Source: Chionoecetes opilio
Lineage: Eukaryota; Arthropoda; Malacostraca; Decapoda; Majidae
Reading direction: 5' to 3'
DNA: 64,000 nt
Assembly: GCA_016584305.1 (NCBI GenBank)
Contig: JACEEZ010009445.1
Location: 1-64,000, forward strand
Positions within the stretch are counted from its first letter, which is position 1; each line of letters starts with the position of its first letter. A model generated the notes under the pieces. That model did no database searches. It was not told the DNA's origin and was given only the letters and a program-made list of their open reading frames with translations. Made by a program: the position numbers and the translations under genes. This document shows, piece by piece, positions 11,531 through 23,741 of the stretch.

Positions 11531-11739
11531 GCCCAAAAGCCCCCAAACCAGGTCAAAAATAGTAAACTTTCACTCATAAAACAAACAAAGTTTGTTTTTA
11601 TGTGAAAAGTTTGGTTTAAAGGATTAGAAAAACTTTTGGATATGGTCACCCCTTTTTTCCCCCCTTTGGGTTTACAGTGGGGGTTTACTGTATATTATAT
11701 TTTGATATATAAAATATATATATTATATATATATTATAT

Positions 11740-11773
<34 letters not shown>

Positions 11774-13145
11774 AATATTCCCCCCCCCCCCTCCTTATAA
11801 AAAACCCCTTTGGATATATTAAAAAAATTTCTCAGCATGTTCGTGATGTATAGTAAAAATGTAGGGCCCTTGAAATTTGAAATATTAGGGGACAAATGGC
11901 ACTTTCCCCGGGCCATATTGTTTTAGAGAAGGAGTGAGGTGGTTTAGTTTATAATTATAATAAATTTTAAACCTTTTTCCTAATTCGGTTTTGGAAGCAC
12001 GGGGATCCCACCACCCATGTAGAACAAAAACATCAAAGGGCCCAAAACAGAAGTAAAAACATAGAAAACTTGCCGCCCACTCCTGTTTGGCCCTGTGTGT
12101 CTTTAAACCCCCATCCCGGGAAAAAACTACGAAATAATCCTTTGTATTGACATTGCTAAAAAACCAAAGAAAGTAAGGCTCAAAAGTGGGGTGATTAGAT
12201 TAATGATTAGATAAAAAAAGATTTTAAATTTATTTTTTTTCCCATTTATCTTCTACTTTATTTGTAACTAAAAAGTGATTTATTTCCCTACCCAAATTTT
12301 GGTCTTGGGAATGAAAAAGTATCTTAAAAATTTAAAAATTCCCACAAAAATGTGAAGGGTAGACAAAGAAGCCCAAATGTATACAGGGAAAACCTTCCAT
12401 TTAAAGATTGTAATACTATAGTGAAAACCCTAGAACCTAACCCCCATTATTTTTTATATTAAATACTTTACACCACATTTCCTGCAAGCCTTTACGTCGT
12501 CATACTCAATTTTTTTGGGGAATCTAGAAAAAAAATTTACCTTCTGCACCTCTTCTGCCATAGATACCTTTTATTTTTTTTCCACACACTTAGTGCTCTC
12601 TTTTTTGGGAATTTTGGGCGAGTAAGGGGCCCCAAAAAAAGTGTCCCCAAATGCCAAAGGCCCCACACGAATTTTTTTCCGGGAAAAAAATCAAAATTTT
12701 AAAAAAAAAAATTCAGCGTTTTTTAAACACTTGAGGAAGTTTGTGAAAAAGTTTTAAAAAAGAAAGCAAAAAAAAATTAAAGGGTTATGACTGTTTTTAT
12801 CCCCCCCCCCCCCCCCGAAAAATTTTCCTTTAAAAGAAATGTGTATAATATTCACTGGTATGCAAACTGGCACCTCTCAGCCCCCCTCTGTAGAAGAGGG
12901 TCGTTTAAAGGGCCTGAGTATTGGGGGATTGGGGGGAGAAGCTGGGGGTCGCTGCTGTCTCTCAGCCTTCCACCTTTCCCCTGCCCCCTCCATACCTTTT
13001 TACCATTTATTCGGGGCCGGGAATTGTTTCTCCCTCCGTCCTACCTCCTCCACCACCATGCCGAGGAAAATTCAAGGCATAAAGTGGCTCAGAAAGAGAA
13101 AATTTGCTGGGCTGTAGTTCGCAACGTCCATCGCGGTTTTGGACA
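11531..13145. other. No gene recognised; AT microsatellite inside
   Basis: It contains an (AT)n run at about 11695-11775 and a 14-C run at about 12802-12816. Homopolymers are stretched throughout. No protein or repeat family is supported. Confidence 0.5.
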
Positions 13146-13146
13146 A

Positions 13147-15160
13147 TCAATAAATCAATCTTTGGGGGGCATACCCGGGGGGGCGTGCCTCCCCCACCCT
13201 AGGGACGCCACCCCGGGGTCCCATGCGCGATTTTTCCCGGGCAGGCCCCTTTTCCCATACCAAGAAACTCTCGACAAAAAACATCAATTTGCCCCAGCCC
13301 CCGAGCCTTGTGGGCGCCCCTTGGCCTCCTCCACGCCGGATTGTTCTTACAGATAAAAACCCGGGGGGGGAAAGGATGGGTTTTCGGGGTAGCGTGCCAC
13401 ATGCCCATATGGGCCAAAGGGTTGGCGTGAGGGGACTAGGGCCGGGAAATGGGCCCTGGGTTAAAGTCTCCCGGTGCAATCGTGATTTACACGTAAAAAA
13501 ACCCGGCGATCCCCCATGATTCTGCGAAGACCTTTTTAAACCAAAGGGGGCTTTGATTCGCCCTCTTAAAGTCACTTTTTAGTTCCAGGCCCCTAAAAAA
13601 ACCAAAAGAGTAAAAAGGGGATCACAACGACTTGAAGACCCGGATCTTTGCCCTTTCCTGCACAGGAAACCGACAACGCCAAAAAACCCCCGCTGAGAAA
13701 GTCCATAACACCGTGGTTTTATGAAAAATCCCCCGTAAGGCTTTTGAGGGTAAACCCGGGCCGCCCATTTGGACTGCGTTTACCAGGTAGAAAAATTTTC
13801 CCAAGATCTAAATGTCCTCACCAAAATGAAATAAAACAACTGTACTGCCATCAGTAAGTCCCCAAAACCCCCGGGCCCTTTTGGTTTTGGCCGGGAGCCC
13901 CTCAAGCCCCAAAAGGGGTTTTGCCTCCTCTTTGCAGGCCTCGAGACCCATCCCCAGGACCTCCAGGGGATTTCAGAAAAGGGATTACTGCATCATCGGC
14001 AAAAAAAAAAAAAAAGATCATGATCTTGGTTTTTCCCCGACGGTGGCCCCAACAATCACTTTGATCTACAACCTTGTCCAATACCCAGTCCATACAAGCG
14101 TTGAAAAGTGATGGGGAAAGGGACGCACCCTTGCCTCATTTTGATTCAAAAGGAAAAGAAGCTGGATAAAACCTTTCCCCACACTTCCCCGCACCCCTCA
14201 GTCCAAAAACGCCCATTTAAAAAAAACCAAAATAGTCCTTGCAGGAACCCCTCGAAGTCGCAGAAGATCCCAGAGTGCCCCTCACGAGCATTTGGGGAAA
14301 AAAACCCTTCTTGAAAATCAAAATGGCTGCAAGCCCCCCTGCCCCGAAAAAAAAGGTCGGCGTTCGACCGGGACACAAAGCCCCTGGATACGGTCCGTTG
14401 TTGATTTTCCCCAGGCGGTAAACCCAGACTGCTGGGGTTTCTCTGTGCTTCACCAATGACTGCGAATTCGTGTCGCAATAGATGGGCAACACCTTGCCTG
14501 GTACCTGAGCAGTGTAAACCGCGGAAATTGTTGCATCCTGACGGCCCCCCCCTTTTCCCTTTCCAGTTTAGGAGACCCCCCCCCTTTTCCCCAGTCAGGG
14601 GGGAATGGAAACCTGATTGGGGGGGCACGGCAGGGACAGCATGAAAAACCCGCGGTTTCGGCCTCCCCCCCAGCTTTGGGGAGCTCCGCCTGATATTAAA
14701 AACACCAGCTCCCTTTTCCCCAACCCCTCAACTTTGCTAAAAGCCTCTCGGATTTCTTTCAAGAGGGGGTGCTCTTTCGCCCAAGGGGGGGATCGGCATC
14801 CATGCTGAAACCCGTGGTGTGAAGGCTCGGGTTTGGGGGGTTTCCCCCATGAACAACTGCCCAAAGTACTCACCCCAACGAGCCATCTGCCCATCCCATG
14901 CCCCGGACACGAGGCGCCCTCTGGCTGTTCGAAAAAAGCCCCCCCCGAGAAGGAAAACTTGGAACGGAGCTTCTTGGGCTGGTAGGCGGGTCGGAGGTCA
15001 TTGGGTTTTCAAATGCCCCTGCCCTCCTCAGCGAGAACCCCTGACTCCCTCTCCTTGTTTTCTCCTCAGGGGGTTCTAGCCCGGATGACAAGCCTGTGCT
15101 GGTCCCCGGGTTTCCCCGCCAGCCTTTGGCCCCGCGACTCTCCTCGATTTTCTCCAAAGT
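13147..15160 (-). pseudogene. RTE-like non-LTR retrotransposon, RT and C-terminal region (decayed)
   Basis: Minus-strand frames give, from high to low coordinate: a KGKRGGPSGCNNFRGL block like the RT entry (about 14540), a YFGFF/GLFWF region, MDWVLDKVVDQSDC then FFADDAVI, the catalytic ADD motif (about 14000-14090), WRCRFPVQERAKIRVFKSL (13622-13720), and the C-terminal GGGQGAPTRLGGWGKLMF block (13250-13330). The same order and motifs occur in the cleaner copy at 38115-38980. Every frame is broken, mostly within homopolymers. Open frames on the + strand here are shadows. Confidence 0.75.
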
Positions 15161-16385
15161 CTCCGTCGAGACAAAAAACCCCGCCCTTTACCTCGGGTGC
15201 TCCCCAATACCTCCCTTTGGGGAGCCCGTTTAAATTTCACGTTTGGAAAAGGGATCCCCAGTTTTTACAGGATCCCCGAGAGGCCCCGGCACATCCAAAA
15301 AACCCATTTGAGACTGCCCCCGCATACGCATGAGCCATGGGAAAATCCCTTTATTTTCTCAAGATTAAAACCCCAGTATGGTTTTCCCCTTGAGATTTTT
15401 TCTGGACTTGAAATGAAGCTTAAGTGTACAACAAAAAAGTCTGTATTTTGTTCCAAAGGGAATCAGCGGTTCGGGCAGCTACACCCTTTTGTGAAATAGT
15501 TTTTTTTTCCCCCCCTTTTGCAAAAAAAGGGGGGGCCAGATACCCCTATGTCCCTAATACCTTTAAAAGTGATTTGCAGCTGGTGCGAGAGTAACAAAAA
15601 AAACCCCATTGCTCAATTCACTAAAGGGGGGTTTAAAGGGGGCACAGCTATTTAAACCGCGCGCCTTTTTAAACCCCTCTACCCGAAAAATTTGCTTTTT
15701 TCCAATTTTTTTTTTAATAAATTCGTCAAAATTGTAAACCCAATTTTAAAAAAACAATATATCATTTAAAAGAGGAATGAAGATGTGATTTTTTTCAAAC
15801 TTTTGTTTTTTTTTTAATTTGGGTAAAAATTTCCGAAAAAATAGCAAATCATTTTTTGAGATCCAAAAAAAATATAAAAAATTTTTAAACGCTTTAAAAA
15901 AAAGAAAATTTAAGATTCTTAAAAAATGAACCCTTTGGATATTTTGTAATGCATATTTGGTAATTTTTTTACATTTTTAAAATCATTGGATTTAAAAACG
16001 GGTTTTTAAGAGGGTTTTATTAGGAGTAAAAATTTTTTTTAAAAAAAATTTTTTTTTTTTTGTTATGTTCGAGGGTTGGATCTGAAAAAGACTTGGATTA
16101 TTTCGGCATTAGCATACTTTTTGGAAAAAAAAAATCATGACAATGATTTCTCCCCAGTTTCCCCATGACTAAAGCTGAAAAACCCCTTCCCTTTCATTTT
16201 TTTAACATCGTTACCAGGACCTTTTTTACTCCACCCCCCCCCCCCAAAATTTAAAAGAAATTTACAGAAAAGATGCCACAGAGTGCCTAAACTTCTGCTG
16301 ATCTTCTTATAAATTTTTGAATGGGGGAGGGGCAAACTTTGGTTTTTTTCCCAAGCCTAAAAAACACAGTTTTTTTCACTTTTCT
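15161..16385. other. No gene recognised
   Basis: Homopolymer-stretched, mostly A/T-rich sequence. The first 300 bases could be upstream RTE sequence, but I could not identify an endonuclease motif. Confidence 0.4.
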
Positions 16386-16389
16386 ACTC

Positions 16390-16550
16390 TACAAACCTTC
16401 CCCAAAAACTATTCCCCCCCCTTCTCTTCTACAATGACCTCAACTGGCTCTCTCTTCTATAAAAACTTTTTGGCTGTCCTTTACTAGAAACCTCAAATGG
16501 AAACTTTATATCTCATCTCTTGCTAAATTCCCGCTTCTAAGAAGTTAGGT
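16390..16550 (+). pseudogene. Jockey-like RT fragment
   Basis: The + strand reads as a degraded version of the segment at 37620-37730. Both contain CTACAAT followed by a CTCTCTCTTCTA run, a TCCTTTA block and a CATCTCAT block. The encoded pattern resembles the INILELSF..NLNLKYHISS segment of the longer copy. It is too short to show catalytic motifs. Confidence 0.55.
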
Positions 16551-16559
16551 GTCCCCGTG

Positions 16560-17590
16560 GCCCTCTGCATCCCCAATTTTTTTTTTTCTTCCACATGCTT
16601 TCTTTGTAGATGGGGGCCCTTTTCGCCCTTTTATTGCGTAGGGCCCCTCATGTTTTGGGGGAAAACCACTTTCCCACTGCTCCCTAAGCCGGAGGGGTCT
16701 AAAAACTTTTTTTGTCTCATCAAAATTCCCACTTTTTTAAATGACCGGGAGTCCTTTAAAACCGCAGCATTTTTCCCCTCCTTTCTGTCTTTTCCTTTAT
16801 TTTTATTTCTCATTTCTCTTGAAATTTTATAACTGCTGCCTTCTCCCTCTTCTCGGCCTACTGCACAAACTTTTCTACTTATTTCCCCCGCTTTATTCTT
16901 CCATCTTATAAGCAAGGGGTTTTAAATTACATTTTCACTTTTTTCCCTCCCTTTTACTGGGAAAAATTTTGGGAACCCCTTTCCCGTTTTTTTTTTCCCA
17001 AATTCCTAATTAAAATTTGATTACTTTCCCGAGGAAATTTAAAAACCCCCTCCCCAACTAAAAATTTGGGTCACCAAACCCAAATTTAAAAGTCTCTTAT
17101 TGTCGGGTTTTAGGGGTTGGGAACACAGCGGGCCTTTTTTTTTTTATTTTTTATTTCCCCGAACCAAACCCCTTTTGAAAAAAAAAAAGACTGCACACTT
17201 TACCTTTTCAAATTTGGGTGAAACCCAAAAGTCCGTTAAATTTAAGGGGTTTTAAAAGGGTTTTTTCCCTTTTAAAACTATTAAAACTGGTTTTTAACAG
17301 GGGCCATAAAAACAAAATGTTGTGTGTACAGTAAAAAACCCCCAAAATTAGCGAGGGTAAGTTTTCCAAATCCCCCCGTTTAAATTTATGAATTTTTTTG
17401 GGAATTTTGACGCCTTCCTAAAGTGTGGGGGGAAAAACTCTGTGGTGACGCCTTGCCAAAGCTGCACTATGAAGACTTTTGTGTATTAAAACTCATTTTT
17501 TTTTAGTTTTTCTATTGAATTCATAATTTTGAAAAAATCTTGGGAGAAAAAAGTAAGGGGGGGGGGCGGAGGGAAAGGGCCAACTACTAA
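16560..17590. other. No gene recognised
   Basis: Low-quality-looking sequence with long A, T, G and C runs. No supported feature. Confidence 0.45.
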
Positions 17591-17592
17591 AA

Positions 17593-17905
17593 AGGTAAGG
17601 TAAAAATGGGGGGCAAGCTAACTGCGCGTGGCAGCGGTGCTCATCTCCCTGGGATTAGCCCCTTTGGGGCCTGTGGGGGTGAGAAACCCCCCCCCCGGGA
17701 CCCCAGGGCTATGTGACCCCGGGTTAAACCCCAGTTTCCTTTCCCCCCGGGTTTCCCCAGGTACCCCCTTTTTTTCAACGCCCGAAAGGAAGGGGAAAAA
17801 CAGCTGGGGGGTGGTCACCGATTGCCCCGGGGCCCCGGGGTCGAACCCGGGCCCCCAGATTCGTAGCCAAAGGGACGCTAGCCACTGCAAAACCCCGGAG
17901 GCACA
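17593..17905 (-). mobile_element. SINE-A copy 1 (tRNA-derived, degraded)
   Basis: It parallels the cleaner copy at 45830-46133: GGTAAGGTAAAAATGGGGGC tail, CAGGGCTATGTGAC block, GTTTCCCCAGGTACCC block, GTCGAACCCGGGCC B-box region and GACGCTAGCCACTGCAAAAC A-box region. The promoter end is on the right, so the element is on the minus strand. C and G runs are expanded. Confidence 0.75.
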
Positions 17906-18537
17906 TAAAGGGGGCGTGGTGGTAAAAGGTTTAAAAAACACCAGTACATAGTAGTTTAATGTTAAAAATTTTGGGAAATTAAAGGGAGAAAGACTAAAAA
18001 CCCCGTTTTCCCTGCTTTCCAAAGGCTTCAACAATTTTTCGGGATGCTCCCCCGAGTGTTTTAAGGGTTAACTAAACCCTGTCCCAAAAATTTTAAAAAT
18101 TTGTCCTTAAGTCAGGTAGGGTTTTTACCCTTTTTGGGTTTTGGCTTAACCAGCTGCTGCGAGGAAAGTCGTTTTTGGGGGAAATTCTGTTTCTGTAAAA
18201 AATCACTTCACTCCGTTCCCCGGGGTTGAGAGAGCGGGGCGTTTACTGAGACGAACAGAGAAAGATGGGGCCCAATTTATGTGACGCTGCAAACCCCCTA
18301 CCATTGCCATGGTTACTATTTTAAAATTTTGCGCATGTTAAACTATGTTTCGTTTTTTTTTTTTTTTTTCTTCAAAATTTTTAAAAATTAATTTTCAGGA
18401 TAACTCGCCAAATTTTGAAAATCGGAATTTTTAAAATCGCAATTTTGAGGGTGTCTGTATTAAACTTTTTTTTTTTTATAAATATACACTCTTTACGTAT
18501 TTTTTTAGTATGTTTTCGCTTTTTTTATTGTTTTTTT

Positions 18538-18845
18538 AGGTAAGGTAAAAGTAAAGATGGGAGCATACGATGTGGGTGCCGTGGCCCCCGGGGGCCCTCG
18601 CCTCGATTACCTTTTAGCCTGCTTGTGGGGGGAACCCGTTACCCCGGGACACTGGAAGTGTGACATCTGGGTTTTCCACAGTTACCTTTCCCCCCGGTTT
18701 CCCCCCGGTTTCCCTTTATTCCATCCCCGAAAGGGAAGGAAACAGTGGTGGAAAAGGCTGCCGACTTTTCCCTGCCCCGGGGGCGAAACCGGGGGCCCCC
18801 AGATTCGTACTAGCCCGGGTAGCCACTAAAATACGGGGGCACCCG
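18538..18845 (-). mobile_element. SINE-A copy 2 (tRNA-derived, degraded)
   Basis: Same order of blocks as 17593-17905: GGTAAGGTAAAAGTAAAGATG, a GTGTGACATCTGGGTT block, a CCGGTTTCCC block, a GCGAAACCGGGGGC B-box region and a GGGTAGCCACTAAAATAC A-box region. It lies about 630 bp downstream of copy 1 in the same orientation. Confidence 0.75.
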
Positions 18846-18849
18846 GTTT

Positions 18850-20400
18850 AGGCGGAGGTTCATTAGGGCTGGCGGCAATATATGCACTCTTTAAATTGTG
18901 TTAAGTAAAGCTGAATTTTTCATTGTATGACTTTATGCATTCACCCGGCCCCAATTCACCCGTCTCATCATTTTCAAATGGGAAAAATTTTGTCTCCAAA
19001 AATTTTAAATTTACTTTTGCATGTTTAAATGTGAGCATTTGCTCCCCACATCAGAGCTGAGGATGCAATCCAACCCTGCCACCATATCCAAACATGCCAA
19101 ATGCAAGAGAGCACGGCACCCTTATTTCCATGTTCACCCTAATGAATCCCTAGAAACAGGCTAGGTATAGCCTTGGAATTTTCCCTTTATCATTTCTGGT
19201 GAAGTTGACTTGATGTAGTCCAGTTTCCAGTTGTTCAATGACACTGCAGATAGATTATATTGATCACATTACTACCCCCCCCAAAAAAAACCCTACAAGT
19301 TTAAGGGCACAACCCCCCAGCTCAACCCAAAATCCCTTTTCCCCTTGAGGTCATCAGGAGTTTTTAGCCTAGCAAAAAAGGACATAATTTTTCTCAGAAC
19401 TCAAAAAGGAAAGGGGGGTGAAATCAGCATCAGGAAGCTTAAAGTAGGGGAAAACCTTTTTTGGGGTTTGGCCCGGGAGACATCTTCATCTGCCACAAGC
19501 CAAGGAAATTTTGCAAAGGTCAGAAAATGTTGGTAATTCTCTTTCCCAAACTTTCCTGTACTGCATATTGAATGATGAATTTTTGTACCACAGTACAACG
19601 ACAAAAAAGGTGTTTTTGTGTATTTGGAGATGGTTATCTACATATAATAGTGTTAGTGGAGACGGAGGACTTTTGTGCTTGTCTCATGTTACAAACTAAA
19701 TAAGTCTACAGGGTGTCTCAAAAGTCACTGTCTATTTTGGTGATATTAGGAATGTTTAAAGAGAAGAAATGCTGCACATAAATAATGATATGCGCTTCAC
19801 ATGCAAATTTCTGCATTTAAAAAAAAAATTATTGGATTGAACTTTTATTTTTTTCCCACCCACCATTTCAGACCCATATCACTGTTGATGAATGTGGAAG
19901 AATGGGCATTTGTGGTAACACTAAAAATAAAAGGCAGGAAACTGTCCCTAAAAACTATCTCCAATTTTATTGCACTTCATGCCTTTAATCGTGCCTGCTA
20001 CCACAAACACTCGCTCTTTCACATTCATTGTCAGAGTCTGAAATAAAAAAAATTAAAATTGAATGAAATTTGTTGAAACCAATAAAAAAAAATGTTTAGC
20101 ACATGAATTTGCATCTGAAGTACATATCGTTATGCCAATACTGTGCTCCATCACTATATGATATTTCGCTCATACAATAGATCATTTGCTCCATTTGCAA
20201 TGGCTCATGCTCGCATTCAAGATGGCGTGAGCAATCAGTTATGAAAAACGTCAAAAACCTCTAAACAAGTACAACTCCCACTTCATTTCTACCACCACTA
20301 CATCTACCAGATATTACTTGTTACAAATATTTGTTCATTTACTTACTTTTCTCTTTGCTAACACTGCAAACTACTAGAGAGAGAGAGAGATATGTATATA
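18850..20400. other. No gene recognised
   Basis: Intergenic. A sequence at 19707-19725 (CTACAGGGTGTCTCAAAAG) looks like a transposon end, but no partner end was found. Sequence quality improves after about 19330. Confidence 0.45.
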
Positions 20401-20426
20401 TATATAATCCAGGAGCCCAGAAACAT

Positions 20427-20750
20427 TTAATTCACATCGTGAGTACAAAAGGTTTGACACCTGGAATGGGTAGGACTGTCCTTGGAATCCCCCAAAAGGC
20501 CTTTCTTAAGCTCTGCAATTGTGGACTGCCACTACAGGGCGCCCTTCAAAGTAGCCCCCAAAACAGATTTAATTCACACTTTGAGTACATCCATGAAACC
20601 TCCGCCAAAATGGTCATTCTGGGAGTCTATTCATAAACTGGCATTTCTTAAGTCTCCATTTTGTGGAAAAGGGGGCTTAAGAAGGGCCTAAGTAACCCCT
20701 AATTTCACATTTAATTCACATCTTGAGTACATTCATGAAACTTTACCAAA
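20427..20750. repeat. Imperfect tandem repeat, ~140-bp period
   Basis: The block ATTTAATTCACAT followed by GAGTACA occurs at about 20427, 20568 and 20708. The first and last copies sit close to repeated AAAACGT/AAAAGG-type sequence. It is probably three decayed copies of one unit. Confidence 0.5.
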
Positions 20751-21324
20751 ACGTAGCCCAGTTAAAACTAAAGACCAAAGAACCATAAACATAAGAAAAT
20801 AAGGCAACTACAAGAGGCCGTGAGACCGACACGAGATAGTTTCTGTAACGTAGGGTAGTTCCTGCCTCAGTGACGAACTCACACATAAGGCGGCGAATTT
20901 TGGTGAGCAAGCCGCTATAAGAAGGCTTGTGGTAGCTTGCGTTTTCTGTTAACTCAAGGTACTTTTCGTAAGCCGGCTTGCCCAGCTGGCGCAAGCCGTG
21001 GCAAGGGCGAGTGAGGTGGGGCACGGCGGCGGCGTGTCGCCACGGAGATGGGGTGAGGGTGGCATGAGGTGGGGAACAGCGGTAGCGACCACGCAATTCT
21101 CATCCATTATTACCAAAAAAACATTCTTGTGAAGGATATATGTTGTGATCCATTCACAATATCGTCAGCTATCGTAATTTATTGATGCTTTCATTCGAAG
21201 GTACACTTTCTTCGTTGTGGTTTGGTGTCGTCGTCGTGGTTGTGTTTACAAGTTATCAGCTGTGAGCGGGTAAGCCCCGACCAATTCTGGCGAGGTACAC
21301 ACAAGCGAGAGTCAAGCCAGGTTT

Positions 21325-21711
21325 ATGGCAGCTTGCTCACCAAAATTCGCTCCTGACGAAAACCAGAGAGTAAACGAACGTAGGCAGACCCTCATGACTC
21401 GGTACATTTCGCCCTGCCAGTGTGCCACAGCCTGCCCCTGCCGACGCTGCCCCTACCAGTGCACCACAGCCTGCCTCTGCCGACAGAAACAGCCTGGTCC
21501 ATCAAACGAGCCCCAGCCTGGCCCTTCAAATGAATCCCTGCCCAGCCTGTCAGAGTTTGGGGGGTTTATGATGGACATGGCAGAAATGCAAGGCCAACAC
21601 TCACTCGCCACACTCCAAGCTCTGGGTCACACTGCGTCTTCATCCAGTGACAAACGAGTGACCTCCAAGATGCTTGGGAAACCCCTCACCCCAGTACATA
21701 ATCCCTATTAG
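21325..21711 (+). CDS. Hypothetical 128-aa ORF, Cys/Pro-rich
   Basis: The ORF begins with ATG and has a Cys-rich middle (CQCATACPCRRCPYQCTTAC) followed by two short PGPSNE repeats. I do not recognise a family. The Cys-rich part comes from a short GC-rich tandem duplication and reads as Pro/Ala-rich in another frame, so coding status is doubtful. The start lies within an inverted repeat: AATTTTGGTGAGCAAGC at 20896-20912 is complementary to 21331-21347. It could be a fragment of a transposon gene. Confidence 0.25.
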   Translation: MAACSPKFAPDENQRVNERRQTLMTRYISPCQCATACPCRRCPYQCTTACLCRQKQPGPSNEPQPGPSNESLPSLSEFGGFMMDMAEMQGQHSLATLQALGHTASSSSDKRVTSKMLGKPLTPVHNPY

Positions 21712-22005
21712 TTTTAAAGGTAAGCAACATATGCCTATTTCATTATTTCTATGCATAAACTTATCATTTATATATGTTTTGAAAATGCATGGGTGTGAAT
21801 GAGTATAAATTAGGGGTACTGTGGGGAGGACCGATCGCCCAAATATCAATTTTTTCCCATAGGTTATGTTTTTCACATAGAGCGAATTCACATAGAATGA
21901 TCTCGTTTATCGACCAATTTCTCGCTATATGTGGGACCCTAGTGTATATACACCACATCAACATCATAATGAGTTGCAATAGAAATAAATTAATCAATGC
22001 GGGTA

Positions 22006-22016
22006 GGGTGTCCCAA
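22006..22016. repeat. Candidate TIR GGGTGTCCCAA (left)
   Basis: An exact inverted match lies at 28713-28723. The pair brackets the broken transposase-like gene (22253-28472). No matching target duplication was found, so the pairing is tentative. Confidence 0.35.
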
Positions 22017-22252
22017 GATCATAGAGGGAATAAATTAAACATGTTTTTTCACTTGCCGTGTTTTACTTCTGTTCACACATGCATAAGAAGAGTTCCTGTG
22101 AAATTAGATGAAATTCGGAGAATATTTAGGGTCGCGACAAACTAAAAATTTTTCTAATAACCTTCAAAAAACAAAGAAAAAAACTCAAAATATCCCACAT
22201 TTTTAGAAAGAAACTTATAAGGAACCAAAACAACAGTTTTCATTGTTTCCAT

Positions 22253-23733
22253 TCAGAAAGCCTTCTTTTGAAGGTCCTCCTTCTTTTCCCGCCCCACAAG
22301 TTTCCGATGGTGGTGGACTAACTGGAGGAGATACTTCTCCTGTGCGGCCGACTTCGTGGACCCCAGGTAGCGCTGGACTAGGGCGATCCCCGCTCCGCGG
22401 CATCGTTGACCAAATCGGAGGCCAAGTGCCCGTTCCGTGCGTCCTTGAATCGGTCGTCCTTTTCCCACAATGCCGGGTTCTTTGCCAGGAAGCCCTCGTC
22501 CGCGTCGAGTTTCTGAAAGAAGGACCGTGTCTTCGAAGTGACGAAGGACGAGAGGGAGGAAGACATCGTCATCTTTTTCCCTCCATCGCTTGAGTTCCTT
22601 CTTCGAGGCGGGCTTGTCCAATGCCTTGACCATCTGCTTCTTCTCCTCCACATCACTCCTTGAGTCGAAGAAGGCCAGTCCCGCGTTTTCCTCAGAAACG
22701 TTCCACAGGTGGCGTCGCAGGGCTTGTTCTGCTGCCTTGGCAACAGTTTGGTCAGGGTATGTCTTGAGGATCTCGAGGAAGAGCACGTCGTTCAACGGAG
22801 CTTTCACAGAGATCGGTGCCTCATCCCATTGCTTGCAGTACACCAGAGCACGAAGAGGGCCACTCGTTCCACCCGGCCTTCTCTCGACCAGTCAGCGACA
22901 GCTGGGATTTCAGCATCTGAAGCTTAAGGCAGTAGATGGCCTTGGCCATCCACCGGGCTTGATGGAGAGCTCCAGGACGGCGGAATGGTTTGGCTGGACC
23001 TTCACCACCGAGGAACAGGTAGGAGAGACGGAGAAGTTCTTCATAGTCCTCCCTGGGATGGTTTTTCGACATCAAGCCTCCTTCGGGAAAAGGCCAATGC
23101 GTCGTCCTTCAGCTTGCTGGCAGTGTCATTGGTGGCGAAGAACTCTGAAGTCCTCCATGTTTCCACCGTCTCTCTCTGCGAGGAATCCACGAAGGACCAT
23201 CGATCACGGAGTCGTTTGAAGATTCCAATGTCAGGACCAGAGGAAGAGCCGAGGTTTGGCTTCGAAGACATCCGTGAGGATCACCTCGTGGACATGATGG
23301 CGGCAGGCCAACCAAAGCAAGCTTCGTCCGAGATCTTGCTCAATCCGAATGCAAGCACCTGCACCATGCCAGTGTTCGAAGCCGTGGTGTCGAAACAGAA
23401 GGCGATGATCTTGTCCCTGACGCCCCCCTTCGTCCACCCCCTTTCAAGACCACTGCAGCCATTTTTTCTTCCATTTCGAATCCGAGCTTGCCGGGACCCC
23501 AAGAAGGAACTCGGCGTCATCTCCCCTTGAGGAGACGGCGATGCGGTCCTCCATATCGCCAGAGAGGACGGGAGGAGTTTTCCATCCCAATGCAGGACCA
23601 ACCTCTCAGGAAATCTCCTGGTTCCGCAGTTCCACGATCTTCTCAGCGGCTTGCTCTGTCCCCCGCAATTCGTGCTTGATGGACCGTGCTCTTCGAGACC
23701 GCCATACTCCCAATGTCCACTCCAAGAACTTGA
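22253..23733 (-). pseudogene. Uncharacterised transposase-like gene, 3' part
   Basis: Minus-strand frames form a protein broken by several frameshifts. In order they give IGSMAVSKSTVHQARI (about 23680), CFDTTASNTG (about 23395), LLWLACRHHVHEV (about 23305), SGPDIGIFKRLRDRWSFVD (about 23190), DYEELLRLSYLFLGGEGP, RPGALHQARWMAKAIYCLK (about 22930), and near the end VNDAAERG (about 22400) followed by QEKYLLQLVHHHRKL. I recall a widespread invertebrate family with the same motifs and no assigned function. An Asp block, a CxxH block and a late Glu in AAERG fit the D..CxxH..E layout of hAT, MULE, Kolobok and P-like transposases; that reading is inference. The gene is cut by the hAT element at 23742-27772. 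Confidence 0.6.
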
Positions 23734-23741
23734 GCGGTAGC

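Noticed and set aside
12787..13519. Pro/Gly/Arg-rich + strand frames, up to 189 codons
   Set aside because: Antisense shadow of the degraded RTE-like element on the minus strand.
19707..19725. Transposon end CTACAGGGTGTCTCAAAAG
   Set aside because: No inverted partner or target duplication was found nearby, so no element can be delimited.
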